Origin: Candidatus Aminicenantes bacterium UBA6228
GTDB lineage: Bacteria > Acidobacteriota > Aminicenantia > Aminicenantales > Saccharicenantaceae
NCBI GenBank assembly: GCA_002441005.1
Contig: DJWO01000014.1
Coordinates: 339,693 to 403,692, forward strand
Direction of reading: 5' to 3'
DNA: 64,000 nucleotides
The number at the start of each line of letters is the position of its first letter. Position 1 is the first letter of the stretch. This document shows positions 17,373 through 27,177 of this stretch, piece by piece. Below the pieces are notes generated by a model. That model ran no database searches and was not told where the DNA came from. It saw only the letters and a program-made list of their open reading frames with translations. The position numbers and the translations under genes were made by a program.

Positions 17373-18182
17373 ATGGAGCAAGAAAACAGCGATTGGCCGC
17401 TTAGGGCCGAAGAAGTTGAAGACAGCCAGCCAGCAGCGGGCGATGGTTACCAGGTCAAACTCGAATTTTTTGAAGGTCCGCTGGATCTCTTATTATTTTT
17501 AATCCGCAAAAAGAAAATTGATATAAACGATATCCCGATGGCAGTCATTACCAGGGATTATCTGGATTACCTGGAAAAGAAGGATCAGATTAACCTTGAC
17601 CGTGAAGCGGAATTTTTGCTTATTGCCTCCCTGCTGATTTATATTAAATCTCAGATGCTTTTGCCCCGCGAACAGGAGGCTTTAGCTGAGGATGATCCCA
17701 GGCAGCAGCTGGTTGACCGGTTGCTTGAATTTCAAAAAATCAAGGTAGCGTCTTCCCTGCTGAGAGAAAAGGAAGAGGTTGAACTCCAGCGCTGGAGAAG
17801 GACTTTCCGCCCGCCGCTGGAAAAACCCGATGAGCTGGAACTGCTGGAGGTTAGCCTGTTCGATCTGGCCGAGACTTTCTTTCTGATCATGAAAAGAAGA
17901 GAAAGAGAAAATCTCAGGATAATTAAAGGGAAAGATGTTTCAGCTGAAGAAAAACTAAAGGAAATAACAGATTACCTGGAAAAAAACGGCTCCATGGATT
18001 TTCTTGATTATTTTTCTTCTCAGGACAGCCTGGAAGAAGCGCTGGTTTCTTTTTTCTGTCTGCTGGAACTGGTCAAGAATCATCTGGTAGTGGCTGTTCA
18101 GGAAGAGCTTTTCCAGACGATCAGAGTCTGGTTAAGAAAAGATAAAACTCATCACCAGCTTCATGGGCCAAGTCATGAATAA
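17373..18182 (+). CDS. scpA: Segregation and condensation protein A
   Basis: Kleisin subunit of the SMC-ScpAB complex that bridges SMC heads and organises the chromosome. 269 residues from ATG 17373, which follows AAGGAAAAGAGG; a longer in-frame extension into trpS is not real. Recognisable kleisin features are the N-terminal EFFEGPLDLLLFLIRKKKIDIND, the ITRDYLDYLE helix and the C-terminal winged-helix region. A short acidic leader (residues 1-24) precedes the conserved start. It overlaps scpB by up to 20 bases, so translational coupling is likely. Confidence 0.95.
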   Translation: MEQENSDWPLRAEEVEDSQPAAGDGYQVKLEFFEGPLDLLLFLIRKKKIDINDIPMAVITRDYLDYLEKKDQINLDREAEFLLIASLLIYIKSQMLLPREQEALAEDDPRQQLVDRLLEFQKIKVASSLLREKEEVELQRWRRTFRPPLEKPDELELLEVSLFDLAETFFLIMKRRERENLRIIKGKDVSAEEKLKEITDYLEKNGSMDFLDYFSSQDSLEEALVSFFCLLELVKNHLVVAVQEELFQTIRVWLRKDKTHHQLHGPSHE

Positions 18183-18723
18183 TCAATTGAAAGCCATTCT
18201 GGAAGTCCTCATTTTCCTGTCTCAGGAACCATTAACTCTGGACAAAATCAAGGAAGTCCTGGGAGAAGTGCCGGAAGAGGAATTACAGGCTGCTCTCCAG
18301 GAACTGGAGAGTGCTTTCAGGCAGGAAGGGCATGGAATTCAGATTGTTCAGACTGGCGGCGGCTATCTGTTCACCACTAAACCGGAGCATGATCAGTGGG
18401 TCAGAAGGTTGTTACAGATAGAAAAGAAAACCAGGCTATCAATTGCTGGACTCGAGACCCTGAGTGTTATTGCCTATCATCAGCCGGTGACCCAGGCTGA
18501 AGTCTCGGCTATCCGCGGAGTAGATTCGACTTATTCGATTAAAAGCCTGCTGCAAAAAAAGTTAATTAAAATCGTTGGCCGGAAAAAAGCTCCAGGCAAT
18601 CCGCTGGTCTACAGGACCAGTGAAAAGTTCCTGGAATATTTTGGCTTGAACAGCTTGGATGACTTGCCTAAGGAAGAAGAAATCGCTAAAATTTTAGAAG
18701 AGGAAAAGAAAACCATTTCTTAG
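18163..18723 (+). CDS. scpB: Segregation and condensation protein B
   Basis: Partner of ScpA in the SMC condensin complex. 186 residues with two winged-helix domains; the family signature GLETLSVIAYHQPVTQ is present, followed by IRGVDS and a C-terminal FLEYFGLNSLDDLP that is very typical. Start is ATG 18163 or ATG 18175 (four codons later); neither has a clear ribosome site, consistent with coupling to the scpA stop at 18180-18182. The gene ends 90 bases before ispH, and the gap contains a promoter. Confidence 0.95.
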   Translation: MGQVMNNQLKAILEVLIFLSQEPLTLDKIKEVLGEVPEEELQAALQELESAFRQEGHGIQIVQTGGGYLFTTKPEHDQWVRRLLQIEKKTRLSIAGLETLSVIAYHQPVTQAEVSAIRGVDSTYSIKSLLQKKLIKIVGRKKAPGNPLVYRTSEKFLEYFGLNSLDDLPKEEEIAKILEEEKKTIS

Positions 18724-18754
18724 CTCTAAATAAAGATATTACCGGTATTTAGAG

Positions 18755-18783
18755 TTGACAAAGGGTTCTTACTTTTATAGTAT
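18755..18783 (+). promoter_or_regulatory. Sigma-70-type promoter ahead of ispH-rpsA
   Basis: TTGACA (18755-18760), 17 bases, TAGTAT (18778-18783), about 30 bases before the ispH ATG. The ispH start itself has no Shine-Dalgarno. Confidence 0.5.
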
Positions 18784-18812
18784 TAGAGGCTATTCTTCAG
18801 TTATAGTATTCA

Positions 18813-19661
18813 ATGGAAATCATTATCGCCAGAAACAGCGGTTTTTGTTATGGAGTGAAAAGAGCTTTGCGCCTGACCAGGGAAACTGTCAAGAAAAATC
18901 AATCGAGAATTTTTACCTGGGGTGAGCTTATTCATAATCCTGAGGTTATTTCTGACCTGGAAAAAAGAGGCATTAAGATTACTACTTCCCTGTCCAGGCT
19001 CAAGCCAGGTGATACAGTCATTATCCGCAGCCATGGCATTTCACCCGCAGTTTACCGGGCTCTCCAGAAAAAGAAAATAAACGTAGTGGATGCCACCTGC
19101 CCCAAAGTCAAAGACATCCAGCAAAAAGTTGAACAGCTCAGCCGGACCAAAAGTGAAATCATAATAGTCGGCAACCGTCATCATCCTGAGATCCAGGGAT
19201 TGCTTGGTTACGGTCAACATCAGGCTGTGGTCGTAGAAAATGAAGAGCAGGCCAGGGCCCTTCCTTTCAAGAAAAAAAGAGCTGTTCTGGCCCAATCTAC
19301 CCAGGATATGCAGCTTTTCGGGAAAATTGTAGCCATATTGACTGAAAAAACCGAAGAACTTTCAGTTTATAACACTATCTGTCAATCAACCAGGGTCCGG
19401 CAGGAAGCTACCGCTGAACTGGCCAGCCAGGTTGAAGCCCTGATTATTGTTGGCGGGAAAAATAGTTCTAATACCAACCGGCTATATGAGATTTCCCGCC
19501 GGAAACAGAAAAGGACTTATTTTATTGAATCACCGGAAGAATTGACTCCCGACATGATTCGGGAAGCAAGAATAATAGGGATCTCAGGAGGGGCTTCCAC
19601 TCCGCCTGAGGTCATCAGAAAAACTGTTCTGGCTATCAATAATAGCTGCCAGCAGAATTAA
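18813..19661 (+). CDS. ispH: 4-hydroxy-3-methylbut-2-enyl diphosphate reductase
   Basis: Last enzyme of the MEP isoprenoid pathway, an iron-sulfur protein producing IPP and DMAPP. 282 residues. The three cluster cysteines are visible: C12 (NSGFCYGVKRA), C96 (DATCPKV) and C190 (NTICQST). HNPEV, RSHGI and SGGASTPP are further family motifs. The rest of the pathway is not in the window. Position directly before rpsA (19-base gap) is a known arrangement; in some Clostridia the two are even fused. Confidence 0.96.
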   Translation: MEIIIARNSGFCYGVKRALRLTRETVKKNQSRIFTWGELIHNPEVISDLEKRGIKITTSLSRLKPGDTVIIRSHGISPAVYRALQKKKINVVDATCPKVKDIQQKVEQLSRTKSEIIIVGNRHHPEIQGLLGYGQHQAVVVENEEQARALPFKKKRAVLAQSTQDMQLFGKIVAILTEKTEELSVYNTICQSTRVRQEATAELASQVEALIIVGGKNSSNTNRLYEISRRKQKRTYFIESPEELTPDMIREARIIGISGGASTPPEVIRKTVLAINNSCQQN

Positions 19662-19680
19662 CATCAGGAGAAAGTGACCC

Positions 19681-21423
19681 ATGACTGAGACCAAAAAGAA
19701 CACCAAAGCCGATGATCAAATGACTGATGAAGATTATGAAAGGCTGCTTGATCAGTACCATCTTTCAGATCAGGAGCTAAGTGCCGGAACGGTTGTCAAG
19801 GGCCGGGTAGTCAAAAAGACTCCTGGCTATTTACTGCTGGACATCGGGCATAAAACAGAAGGGGCGATTCCTGTTGAGGACTTCCGCGACCCAAAAGAAT
19901 TTGAAGACATTAAGGTTGGCAGCGAAATTGAAGCCCTGCTGGAAAAATCAAGGCCCCAGGATGGTTATTTTCTCCTGTCTAAAAAGAAAGCTGATATTCA
20001 ACGGGCTCTGGAACACCTCGAAACAGCTTACCGGACTGGCAACTGGGTGACCGGCAAGGTCATAGCTAAAACCAGGAATGGCTATACGGTTGATGTTGGG
20101 CTGCCAGCTTTCTTGCCCCAGGCCCATGCCGATCTAAGACCGCTCAAAGACCCTGATTCACTTCTTGGCCAGACCCTGAAATTTAAAATCATGAAATATA
20201 ACCAGAATGATGAAGATGTAGTTTTATCCCGGAAACTCTTGTTGCAGGACGAAAGGGAAAGAAAAAAACGCCGGGTCTTTAGCCATCTGGTCAAAGGTGA
20301 AAAAGTAAAAGGCGTGGTCAGATCATTGACCAGTTTCGGGGCTTTTATTGATCTGGGTGGAATAGAAGGCTTGCTGCACATCTCAGATATGAGCTGGGGA
20401 AAAATCAATCGGCCCTCCGAACTCTTCGAGGTCGGCCAGGAAGTAGAAGTGGTTGTCCTCGATTTTAATGAGAACGAAGAAAAAATATCCTTAGGCTATA
20501 AGCAGCTGACTCCTGATCCCTGGTTGAGTGTTGAACAAAAATACGGGCCAGGGACCAAAGTGACAGGCAGGGTGGTCAGCCTGACTGATTTTGGGGCTTT
20601 TGTTGAGCTGGAAAAGGGAGTGGAAGGACTGGTTCATATTTCTGATCTTACCTGGTCCAAAAAGATGGTCCATCCCAAAAAAGTCTTGGCCGTTGGCCAG
20701 CAGGTAACTGTTCAAGTGCTGGAGGTCAATCCTCAAACCCATCGGATTTCTCTCGGGCTGAAACAGGCCAGCCCTCACCCGCTTGAGCTTTTTGCTCAAA
20801 AGCATAACCCGGGAGCCAGGCTCAAAGGAAAAATTACCAGTCTGACCGACTTTGGCGCCTTTGTCCAGGTTGACAAGGATATCGAAGGGCTCGTTCATAT
20901 CTCTGATATTAGCTGGGAAAAAATAAAACACCCTTCAGAAAAACTAAAAGCAGGTGAAGAAATTGAAGTTGTGTTACTTAACGTTGATCTCGAAAAACAA
21001 AAAGTTTCCCTGGGCCTAAAACAGCTGGAAGGCGATATCTGGGAGGACTTTTTCTCCAGGCAAAAGGTTGGAGATCTGGTCAAAGTTAAAATTGTCAGAA
21101 TTACTGATTTCGGTCTGTTTGCTGAAATAGTTCCTGGAATTGAAGGTGTGGTCTTTAATTCTGAACTGGATGATAACCGGATTGAAAACGCGGCTGAGAC
21201 GTTCCAGATCGGTGAGGAAAGAATGGCTAAAATCATTAAGCTCAATCCTCAGGGTAGAAAGATCAGTTTGAGTTTCCGCCAGGCCCAGCAGGAACAACAA
21301 AAGAAAGAATTTCAAAAATATATGGAAGGACAGAGTGACCGGTTGACTCTCGGCGATCTGTTAAAAGAGCAGTTCAAGAATCTTTCTACCAAGGATAAAC
21401 GTAAAAAGGAGGGCGAATCATGA
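19681..21423 (+). CDS. rpsA: 30S ribosomal protein S1 (six S1 domains)
   Basis: RNA-binding ribosomal protein that helps load mRNA. 580 residues with six S1 repeats beginning near residues 35, 120, 206, 290, 377 and 463. Repeats 3-5 have the canonical LTDFGAFV/LTSFGAFI strand and EGLVHISD or GLLHISD motif; repeats 1, 2 and 6 are more diverged, the usual pattern. An acidic N-terminal leader precedes domain 1 and a Gln/Lys-rich tail follows domain 6. AGGAGA precedes the ATG. Overlaps the HU gene by four bases (ATGA). Confidence 0.96.
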   Translation: MTETKKNTKADDQMTDEDYERLLDQYHLSDQELSAGTVVKGRVVKKTPGYLLLDIGHKTEGAIPVEDFRDPKEFEDIKVGSEIEALLEKSRPQDGYFLLSKKKADIQRALEHLETAYRTGNWVTGKVIAKTRNGYTVDVGLPAFLPQAHADLRPLKDPDSLLGQTLKFKIMKYNQNDEDVVLSRKLLLQDERERKKRRVFSHLVKGEKVKGVVRSLTSFGAFIDLGGIEGLLHISDMSWGKINRPSELFEVGQEVEVVVLDFNENEEKISLGYKQLTPDPWLSVEQKYGPGTKVTGRVVSLTDFGAFVELEKGVEGLVHISDLTWSKKMVHPKKVLAVGQQVTVQVLEVNPQTHRISLGLKQASPHPLELFAQKHNPGARLKGKITSLTDFGAFVQVDKDIEGLVHISDISWEKIKHPSEKLKAGEEIEVVLLNVDLEKQKVSLGLKQLEGDIWEDFFSRQKVGDLVKVKIVRITDFGLFAEIVPGIEGVVFNSELDDNRIENAAETFQIGEERMAKIIKLNPQGRKISLSFRQAQQEQQKKEFQKYMEGQSDRLTLGDLLKEQFKNLSTKDKRKKEGES

Positions 21424-21704
21424 TTAAAGCCGACCTCGTTGATTCCGTTGCCCGTGAACTTAATATTTCCAAGCAGGAAGCTGAGTCCGGCGTCAATCTT
21501 TTTTTTGACGTTATCAAGGAGGCCATCCTGCAGGGCGAAGAGATTGAAATCCGCGGTTTTGGCAGTTTCCGTTTCAGGCAGCGGGCTCCCAGAGCCGGTA
21601 GAAATCCGAGAACAGGTGAACTGGTTAAAGTCCCACCGAAAAAAGTCCTGTATTTTAAACCTTCGAAACTTCTAAGGGAAGCTCTGAACCGCCTGAAAAA
21701 ATAA
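21420..21704 (+). CDS. HU/IHF-family DNA-binding protein
   Basis: Small nucleoid protein of 94 residues that bends DNA as a dimer. The family core is clear: MIKADLVDSVA, IEIRGFGSFRFRQRAPRAG, GRNPRTGE and VLYFKPSKLLR. In Proteobacteria the rpsA-ihfB order is well known and here the same neighbourhood is seen, so it might be the IHF-beta-like member, but sequence alone does not separate HU from IHF. Start overlaps the rpsA stop; GGAGGG precedes it inside rpsA. Its stop overlaps the next start by one base. Confidence 0.94.
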   Translation: MIKADLVDSVARELNISKQEAESGVNLFFDVIKEAILQGEEIEIRGFGSFRFRQRAPRAGRNPRTGELVKVPPKKVLYFKPSKLLREALNRLKK

Positions 21705-22213
21705 TGGTTATGAAATATTGTACAGCCCCCTGGAGACAGGCTTATGTCCAAAAGACAATCAAGATGAAGGGTTGCGTCTTCTGTAACGCTCTAAAGCAAA
21801 AAGATGACGAGCAAGCCCTGATTCTTTACCGTGGTAAATACAATTTTGTTCTGGTTAACCGTTTTCCTTACACCACCGGGCACCTGATGATTGCCCCTTA
21901 CCGTCATCTGGCCAGTCTGGACAGGGCCCCAGTCGAAATTCTGGAAGAAGCCGCCCGGCTGGTGCCGGTGGCACTCCAGATCTTAAAAAAGGCTTACCGG
22001 CCCCAGGGCTTTAACCTCGGAATGAATCTCGGCCAGAGCGCCGGAGCAGGTGTGACCGGGCATTTTCATCTCCATCTCGTTCCTCGCTGGCCGGGGGATT
22101 CCAATTTCATGCCGATTATTGGAGAAACCCGGGTCTTTTGTGAAGATCTGAAGACTGTTTACCATCGTCTGAAACCCTATTTTGCCCGTGAAGAAAAGAA
22201 ACAGGAGAAATAA
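21704..22213 (+). CDS. HIT-family hydrolase/nucleotidyltransferase
   Basis: 169-residue histidine-triad protein, probably acting on dinucleoside polyphosphates or AMP derivatives. It has a CVFC zinc pair near residues 24-27, HLMIAPYRHLASL, and the catalytic triad GHFHLHLVPRW. APWRQAYV near the start is typical of the Ap4A phosphorylase-like branch. Start is ATG 21704 (overlapping the HU stop TAATG) or ATG 21710; the overlap favours coupling. Three bases separate it from the chaperone gene. Confidence 0.9.
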   Translation: MVMKYCTAPWRQAYVQKTIKMKGCVFCNALKQKDDEQALILYRGKYNFVLVNRFPYTTGHLMIAPYRHLASLDRAPVEILEEAARLVPVALQILKKAYRPQGFNLGMNLGQSAGAGVTGHFHLHLVPRWPGDSNFMPIIGETRVFCEDLKTVYHRLKPYFAREEKKQEK

Positions 22214-22216
22214 ACC

Positions 22217-24139
22217 ATGCTCAAGACTATGCGCAATAATCTAAAATCCCTGAGCCCCATCCTCTGGATTATTATCGCCACTTTTATCATAGCTATTTTT
22301 GCTGTCTGGGGAGGTGCCGGACGTCTGGGAGAATCCAGGCAGGCTAATTTTATAATTCAGGTTGGGAGCCGTGAATTGACTGCTCCGGAATTTGCCCAGA
22401 TTCTTCAGCAGCGGATTACTGACATGAAAAGCCAGTATCCTGACCTCAAAGCTGATCTGATCCGTCAATTAAACCTGCCCCAGCAAATGTTGCAGCAATT
22501 AGTTCAACAATATCTTCTGCTTGATATTGCCAGGCAAATGGGGCTTAAAGCCAGCGACGAAGAAATCCGGCAGAAGATTGTCTCCTATCCAGTCTTCCAG
22601 CGAGAGGGACAATTCGTCGGCTTTAAAGAATACCAGCAAATTCTTGACTGGAATCATATTGCTGTTGACCGGTTTGAGCAGAGCCTGGCTGAAGAAATTC
22701 TCCTGGAAAAAGTCATCAGGCTGCTGACGGCGGGGTGCGCAGTCAGTGAAAATGAAGTCTGGGAAAATTATAAAAATCAAAACGACAGCGCCAAAATCGA
22801 ATATCTGGTAGCAACAGTTGACAAAATCCAGTTAGACTCCTCTCCGGCTGAAGCTGAGCTCCAGAATTACTTTGATAAGAATAAAGAAAAATACCGGGTA
22901 GCCGAAAGGCGCCAGGGCAAATATGTCTTTCTGAAGACTGATGACCTGAAAAAAGAGATGACGATTTCAGACGCCGAGATTGAAAAATATTATCAAGATA
23001 ATATCAATCAGTTCAAAGAACCGGCTAAAATTAAAGTCAGCCGAATCTATCTACCCTACACCGAGGCTGATAAACAACAAATTCTCAACCAGGGTGAGCA
23101 GTTGAAAACCAGGCTCGAGGCCGGTGAAGATTTTGGCCAGTTAGCCCGGACCTATTCCAAGGATGACAAAGCGAGTAATGGCGGAGATTGGGGCTTTTAT
23201 GACTGGCAGAATCTGTCGCCCGCCGAGATTCAGGCCGCTAATCAGCTTGAACCAGGACAACTATCCACGGTAATTGACCTGGGGCAGGCTGTGGCTATCC
23301 TTAAAGTGACTGAAAAAATGCCTGAAATTACCAGGTCGCTGGCCGAAGTCAAAGCCATGATCCAGAATCAGCTTATGGAAGACAAAGCCCGGGACAAGGC
23401 TTCACAGCGGATGGACAACCTGGCCAAGGTGGCCAAAAAAGCCAAAAAGCTTGAGGAAGCAGCCAGAAGAGAGGGGCTGAGCCTGCAGGATACTGGCTGG
23501 CTTAAAAATGGTGACCCCCTGCCGGCTGTTGATTCATCCGGAGCCGTCAGCCAGGTCCTCTTTGAACTCAAGGAAGGCGAAATCTCATCGCCTGTTTTTA
23601 CCTATGAAGGCGTGGCTGTAGTTCAATTTACCCAGAAAGATCCCGAACATCAAGCCAGTCTGGATGAGGTAAAAGATCAGGTTCGTGAGGATTTAATTAA
23701 GGAGAAAAAGGTTGAGCTGGCCAAAGCCAAACTCAATTCTATCCGCTTTTCTCAAGAAGCTAACTGGGAAGAGCTGACCAACAAAGAAAGTCTGGAATAT
23801 AAAAGAGTAGAAACCTATAAGCACGGACAGTATCTCAGCCTGATAGATGAGCCGGCTGAAGTTGAGCGCCTGGTTTTCTCTTTACCGGTCAATCAGGCCA
23901 GCGAGCCTACAGCTGTCGGCAATGGTTATGCCGTGGTCAGAACCCTCGAAAGAAAAGAAGTCTCCAGAGAGGATTTTGAAAAAGTTAAGGGCGAAGAAAT
24001 GGCCAAAGCTTTGAGCGATGCCCAGGAAATGTTTATTTACAGCTACCTCCAAAAGGCTATCCAGGAAAGGAAGATCAAGGTAAATTACGATCTCTTCAGT
24101 CAAACAGCTGATGAAGTCTTGAACCGCTTTGGCGAGTAA
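22217..24139 (+). CDS. PpiD/SurA-like membrane-anchored peptidyl-prolyl isomerase
   Basis: 640-residue periplasmic chaperone. A single N-terminal membrane helix (~14-33, LWIIIATFIIAIFAVWGG) leaves the rest outside the cytoplasm. A SurA/PpiD-type N-terminal region (~45-190) is followed by a parvulin (PPIC) domain (~269-365, with VSRIYLPY, FGQLARTYSKD and GGDWGF) and a second, degenerate parvulin-like segment around 420-510. The arrangement matches PpiD, which assists proteins leaving the Sec translocon. AGGAG precedes the ATG. It closes the tight ispH-rpsA-HU-HIT run. Confidence 0.9.
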   Translation: MLKTMRNNLKSLSPILWIIIATFIIAIFAVWGGAGRLGESRQANFIIQVGSRELTAPEFAQILQQRITDMKSQYPDLKADLIRQLNLPQQMLQQLVQQYLLLDIARQMGLKASDEEIRQKIVSYPVFQREGQFVGFKEYQQILDWNHIAVDRFEQSLAEEILLEKVIRLLTAGCAVSENEVWENYKNQNDSAKIEYLVATVDKIQLDSSPAEAELQNYFDKNKEKYRVAERRQGKYVFLKTDDLKKEMTISDAEIEKYYQDNINQFKEPAKIKVSRIYLPYTEADKQQILNQGEQLKTRLEAGEDFGQLARTYSKDDKASNGGDWGFYDWQNLSPAEIQAANQLEPGQLSTVIDLGQAVAILKVTEKMPEITRSLAEVKAMIQNQLMEDKARDKASQRMDNLAKVAKKAKKLEEAARREGLSLQDTGWLKNGDPLPAVDSSGAVSQVLFELKEGEISSPVFTYEGVAVVQFTQKDPEHQASLDEVKDQVREDLIKEKKVELAKAKLNSIRFSQEANWEELTNKESLEYKRVETYKHGQYLSLIDEPAEVERLVFSLPVNQASEPTAVGNGYAVVRTLERKEVSREDFEKVKGEEMAKALSDAQEMFIYSYLQKAIQERKIKVNYDLFSQTADEVLNRFGE

Positions 24140-24201
24140 AAACTGAAAAGAATCAATTCCATCGGGCAATAGACTGAAAATTTAGCAAAAAAGGAGGGCC
24201 A

Positions 24202-26208
24202 ATGGAGCAGAGAAGAGAAACCCTGCCGCCTGAGGCTTATCGTCAGCTGGCTCCAGGAGAAAAATACCGGCCGCTGGTTCCCCCCGAAAAGATAATTTCT
24301 GAAGTTACGACCCGGTCCGTTCTCTGGGGCCTGGTGATGGCTCTGCTCTTTACTTTTTCCATGGCCTATCTTGGCCTGAAAGTTGGTACGGTGCCGGAAG
24401 CGGCTATTCCTATTGCCATCTTAGCCGTCGGCATTGGCTACACTTATTCCAGAAAAAATACCATCCTGGAAAATGTCATTATTCAGTCGATTGGAGCAGC
24501 TTCCGGGGCCCTGGTGGCCGGAGCTATTTTTACCATTCCGGCCCTGTTCATCATCGGCTTACCTATTAATATTTTTAAGATTTTCCTGTCGACTTTCCTG
24601 GGCGGCTGCCTGGGAATTTTATTCTTGATTCCCCTCCGGCGTTATTTCTGTGTTGAACAACACGGGAAACTGCCCTTCCCTGAAGCGACCGCTACGACTG
24701 AGATTCTGGTCTCGAGCGAGGGCGGTAAAGACCAGGCTAAGCCTTTGATCCTGGGAGTGGTAGTGGCCAGCCTGTATGAATTTCTGGCCATCGGTGTCAG
24801 GCTGTGGAATGAAGTTATAACTTTCCGGTTTATTCCCTTTATGGACAGGCTGGCTGACAAAACCAGAATGGTTCTGAAGGTAGATGCCCTGTCCGCTTTT
24901 CTGGGCTTAGGCTATGTTATTGGCTTCCGTTACAATGCCATCATCGTCGCCGGGGGCCTGTTGTCTCATTTTGCCTTCATTCCAGTTATCTGGTTTCTTG
25001 GCCAGCATTTCCCCCAGGCGATCTATCCTGGCACCATTCCTATCGGTCAGATGTCAGAAGTCCAGATCTTTAATACTTATGTCCGGAATATTGGCATCGG
25101 AGCCATTTTTATGGCCGGGGTGATCAGCATTATCAAATCAATGCCAATTATGGTTAAGTCCTTTTCCTTGGGCTTTAAAGAAATTCTCAAAGGCAGAAAA
25201 TCAGGAGAAGCCAGTGAACGCCTCAGGACTGACCGTGATCTGAAAATGTCAACAATTATCATTGGTCTTGGGCTGACGGCAGTTGCCCTCTTTTTCTACT
25301 TTCTCTGGATATCCAATCTAAAATTTGCCCTGATCGGGGTGATTATTTGCTTTCTACTGTCTTTTCTTTTTACCACCGTGGCAGCTAACGCCATTGCCAT
25401 TGTCGGGACTAACCCGGTTTCAGGCATGACCCTGATCACCATCATCCTGTCCAGCGTGATTTTAATCGGAGCTGGACTATCAGGACCGGAAGGAATGGCC
25501 GTAGCCTTGCTCATCGGGGCAGTGGTTTGCACGGCCTTATCAGTGTCAGGCAGTTTTATTACTGACCTGAAGATTGGCTACTGGATTGGAGCTACTCCCC
25601 GCAATCAGGAAAGGTTCAAATTCGCCGGTATTTTGGTCTCAGCCCTGACCGTCGGGATCGCTATTTTTATTCTGGACCGGGCATTCTCTTTCCAGAGTGG
25701 AACCCTGGCCGCCCCCCAGGCTAATCTGATGGCCGCAGTTATTAAATCCATGATGTCCAGAGAACCGGTCACCTGGCTGCTTTATGGAGTGGGGGTGGCG
25801 GTGGCCCTCGTGGCTGAATTATCTGCAATTCCACCATTGCCTCTGGCTCTGGGTATGTATTTACCTCTTCATCTGACCACTCCCTTGCTGGTTGGCGGTT
25901 TCCTGTCACACCTGGTTAAACATTCGACCAGGGACAAAGAACTGGCCGAAAGAAGACATAACCGTGGCACTTTAATTTCCTCTGGTTTTATTGCCGGCGG
26001 AGCCCTGATGGGCATCGTTCTGGCTGTCCTCAAGCTGGCAAAACTTGACCACTATGTCAGCCTGGGCATCCCGATGGTGCTGGAAAATGGTAAATGGGTT
26101 GATGGCCAGCCAGCCGGCTGGTTTGCCCAGTATGGCGAGATTATCAGCCTGGTAGTCTTTATTTTGCTGATAGCTTTCGTCTACCGGGAAGCAAAGAAAG
26201 AAAAATAA
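24202..26208 (+). CDS. OPT-family oligopeptide transporter
   Basis: 668-residue polytopic membrane protein with about 14-16 hydrophobic segments. Family hallmarks include SMAYLGLKVGTVPEAAIPIAI near residues 53-73, KLPFPEATAT around residue 155 and NPVSGMT in the second half. Members import oligopeptides or metal-chelate peptides using an ion gradient. Preceded by AAGGAGG. The M29-like aminopeptidase follows after 21 bases, so import and intracellular cleavage of peptides are probably coupled. Whether the substrate is peptide or a chelate cannot be told from sequence. Confidence 0.93.
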   Translation: MEQRRETLPPEAYRQLAPGEKYRPLVPPEKIISEVTTRSVLWGLVMALLFTFSMAYLGLKVGTVPEAAIPIAILAVGIGYTYSRKNTILENVIIQSIGAASGALVAGAIFTIPALFIIGLPINIFKIFLSTFLGGCLGILFLIPLRRYFCVEQHGKLPFPEATATTEILVSSEGGKDQAKPLILGVVVASLYEFLAIGVRLWNEVITFRFIPFMDRLADKTRMVLKVDALSAFLGLGYVIGFRYNAIIVAGGLLSHFAFIPVIWFLGQHFPQAIYPGTIPIGQMSEVQIFNTYVRNIGIGAIFMAGVISIIKSMPIMVKSFSLGFKEILKGRKSGEASERLRTDRDLKMSTIIIGLGLTAVALFFYFLWISNLKFALIGVIICFLLSFLFTTVAANAIAIVGTNPVSGMTLITIILSSVILIGAGLSGPEGMAVALLIGAVVCTALSVSGSFITDLKIGYWIGATPRNQERFKFAGILVSALTVGIAIFILDRAFSFQSGTLAAPQANLMAAVIKSMMSREPVTWLLYGVGVAVALVAELSAIPPLPLALGMYLPLHLTTPLLVGGFLSHLVKHSTRDKELAERRHNRGTLISSGFIAGGALMGIVLAVLKLAKLDHYVSLGIPMVLENGKWVDGQPAGWFAQYGEIISLVVFILLIAFVYREAKKEK

Positions 26209-26229
26209 TTAAGAGAAAGGAAAGTTAAG

Positions 26230-27177
26230 ATGAAAGCCAATAAACTTTACCAGGCGGCCGAAAGGGCCATTGTCCAATCACTTAAAATAAAGGCTGGAGA
26301 AAATTTTTTGCTGGTCACTGACCGGCAAAAAATGGAAATAGCTGAAGCTCTGGCTTTTTACGCCAAAAAAACCGGAGCCGAAACAACCACCTACCTGATG
26401 ACCGAGACCCTGCGGCCAATCACCGGTCCGACTAAACTCTTCAAGCTTTTAACCGAAAAAGCTCAGGTCATCGTTTATCTCCTTGACACCAGAATTGAGG
26501 AGAAGCCCTTCCGGAGTTTTATGGTCAGCCAGGGGAGAAAATACGGCCGGATATGTATGATGCCCGGTATTACCAGGGACATGATGGAAAGGCTGGTCAA
26601 TATTGACTTTACCAAAATGAATGCCTTTACCAATAAAGTTATCCGGGCCATGAAAGATGCTGACCGGGTAATAATTGAAAATGAAGACGGGACTAACATC
26701 AGTTTCAGCGTCAAGGGACGAAGATGGGATAACGATAACGGCGATATCAGTCAAAAGGGGCAGCACGGAAATCTGCCTGCCGGCGAAGCTTTTACCTGCC
26801 CGGTTGAGAAAACCTTCAGTGGAAAACTGGTTATCAGCCTGATTGATGATAAAGTTGGCCGCGGTGAAATGGAATTTAAAGAAGGCCGGCTCGTCCGCTA
26901 TAAAGGCAAAGGAATTGAAGCCATAGTCAAAAATATCGGCTCGGATCAAACTGGCCTGATGATCGGCGAGTTTGGGATTGGCACCAATCCTGGAGCCCGG
27001 ATCTGTCCCAATATGCTGGAGGCGGAAAAAGCTTTTGGAACAGTTCATTTTGCCATTGGCGACTCTTATGGAATCGGCCAGAATAAGAGCCAGCACCACT
27101 ATGATGCTTTAATAGATAAAGCCACGATTATTGCCAAAGGCAAATACCTGGCCAAAAATGGGAAATATTTGATCTAA
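26230..27177 (+). CDS. M29-like aminopeptidase (short form)
   Basis: 315-residue cytoplasmic protein resembling thermophilic leucyl aminopeptidases of family M29 (AmpS/AmpT) and the related NicX group. GNLPAGEAFTCPVE is the strongest match. Candidate metal ligands are the glutamate in IGEFGIG, the histidine in TVHFAIGD and the HHYD motif near residue 290. The protein is shorter than typical M29 enzymes (around 370-410), lacking part of the N-terminal domain. AAAGGAAAG precedes the ATG. Pairing with the OPT transporter argues for peptide degradation; a NicX-like role is less likely here. Confidence 0.82.
   Translation: MKANKLYQAAERAIVQSLKIKAGENFLLVTDRQKMEIAEALAFYAKKTGAETTTYLMTETLRPITGPTKLFKLLTEKAQVIVYLLDTRIEEKPFRSFMVSQGRKYGRICMMPGITRDMMERLVNIDFTKMNAFTNKVIRAMKDADRVIIENEDGTNISFSVKGRRWDNDNGDISQKGQHGNLPAGEAFTCPVEKTFSGKLVISLIDDKVGRGEMEFKEGRLVRYKGKGIEAIVKNIGSDQTGLMIGEFGIGTNPGARICPNMLEAEKAFGTVHFAIGDSYGIGQNKSQHHYDALIDKATIIAKGKYLAKNGKYLI

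Noticed and set aside
26449..27099. 216-residue minus-strand frame opposite the M29-like aminopeptidase
   Set aside because: Shadow of the real gene; no ribosome site or motif on that strand.
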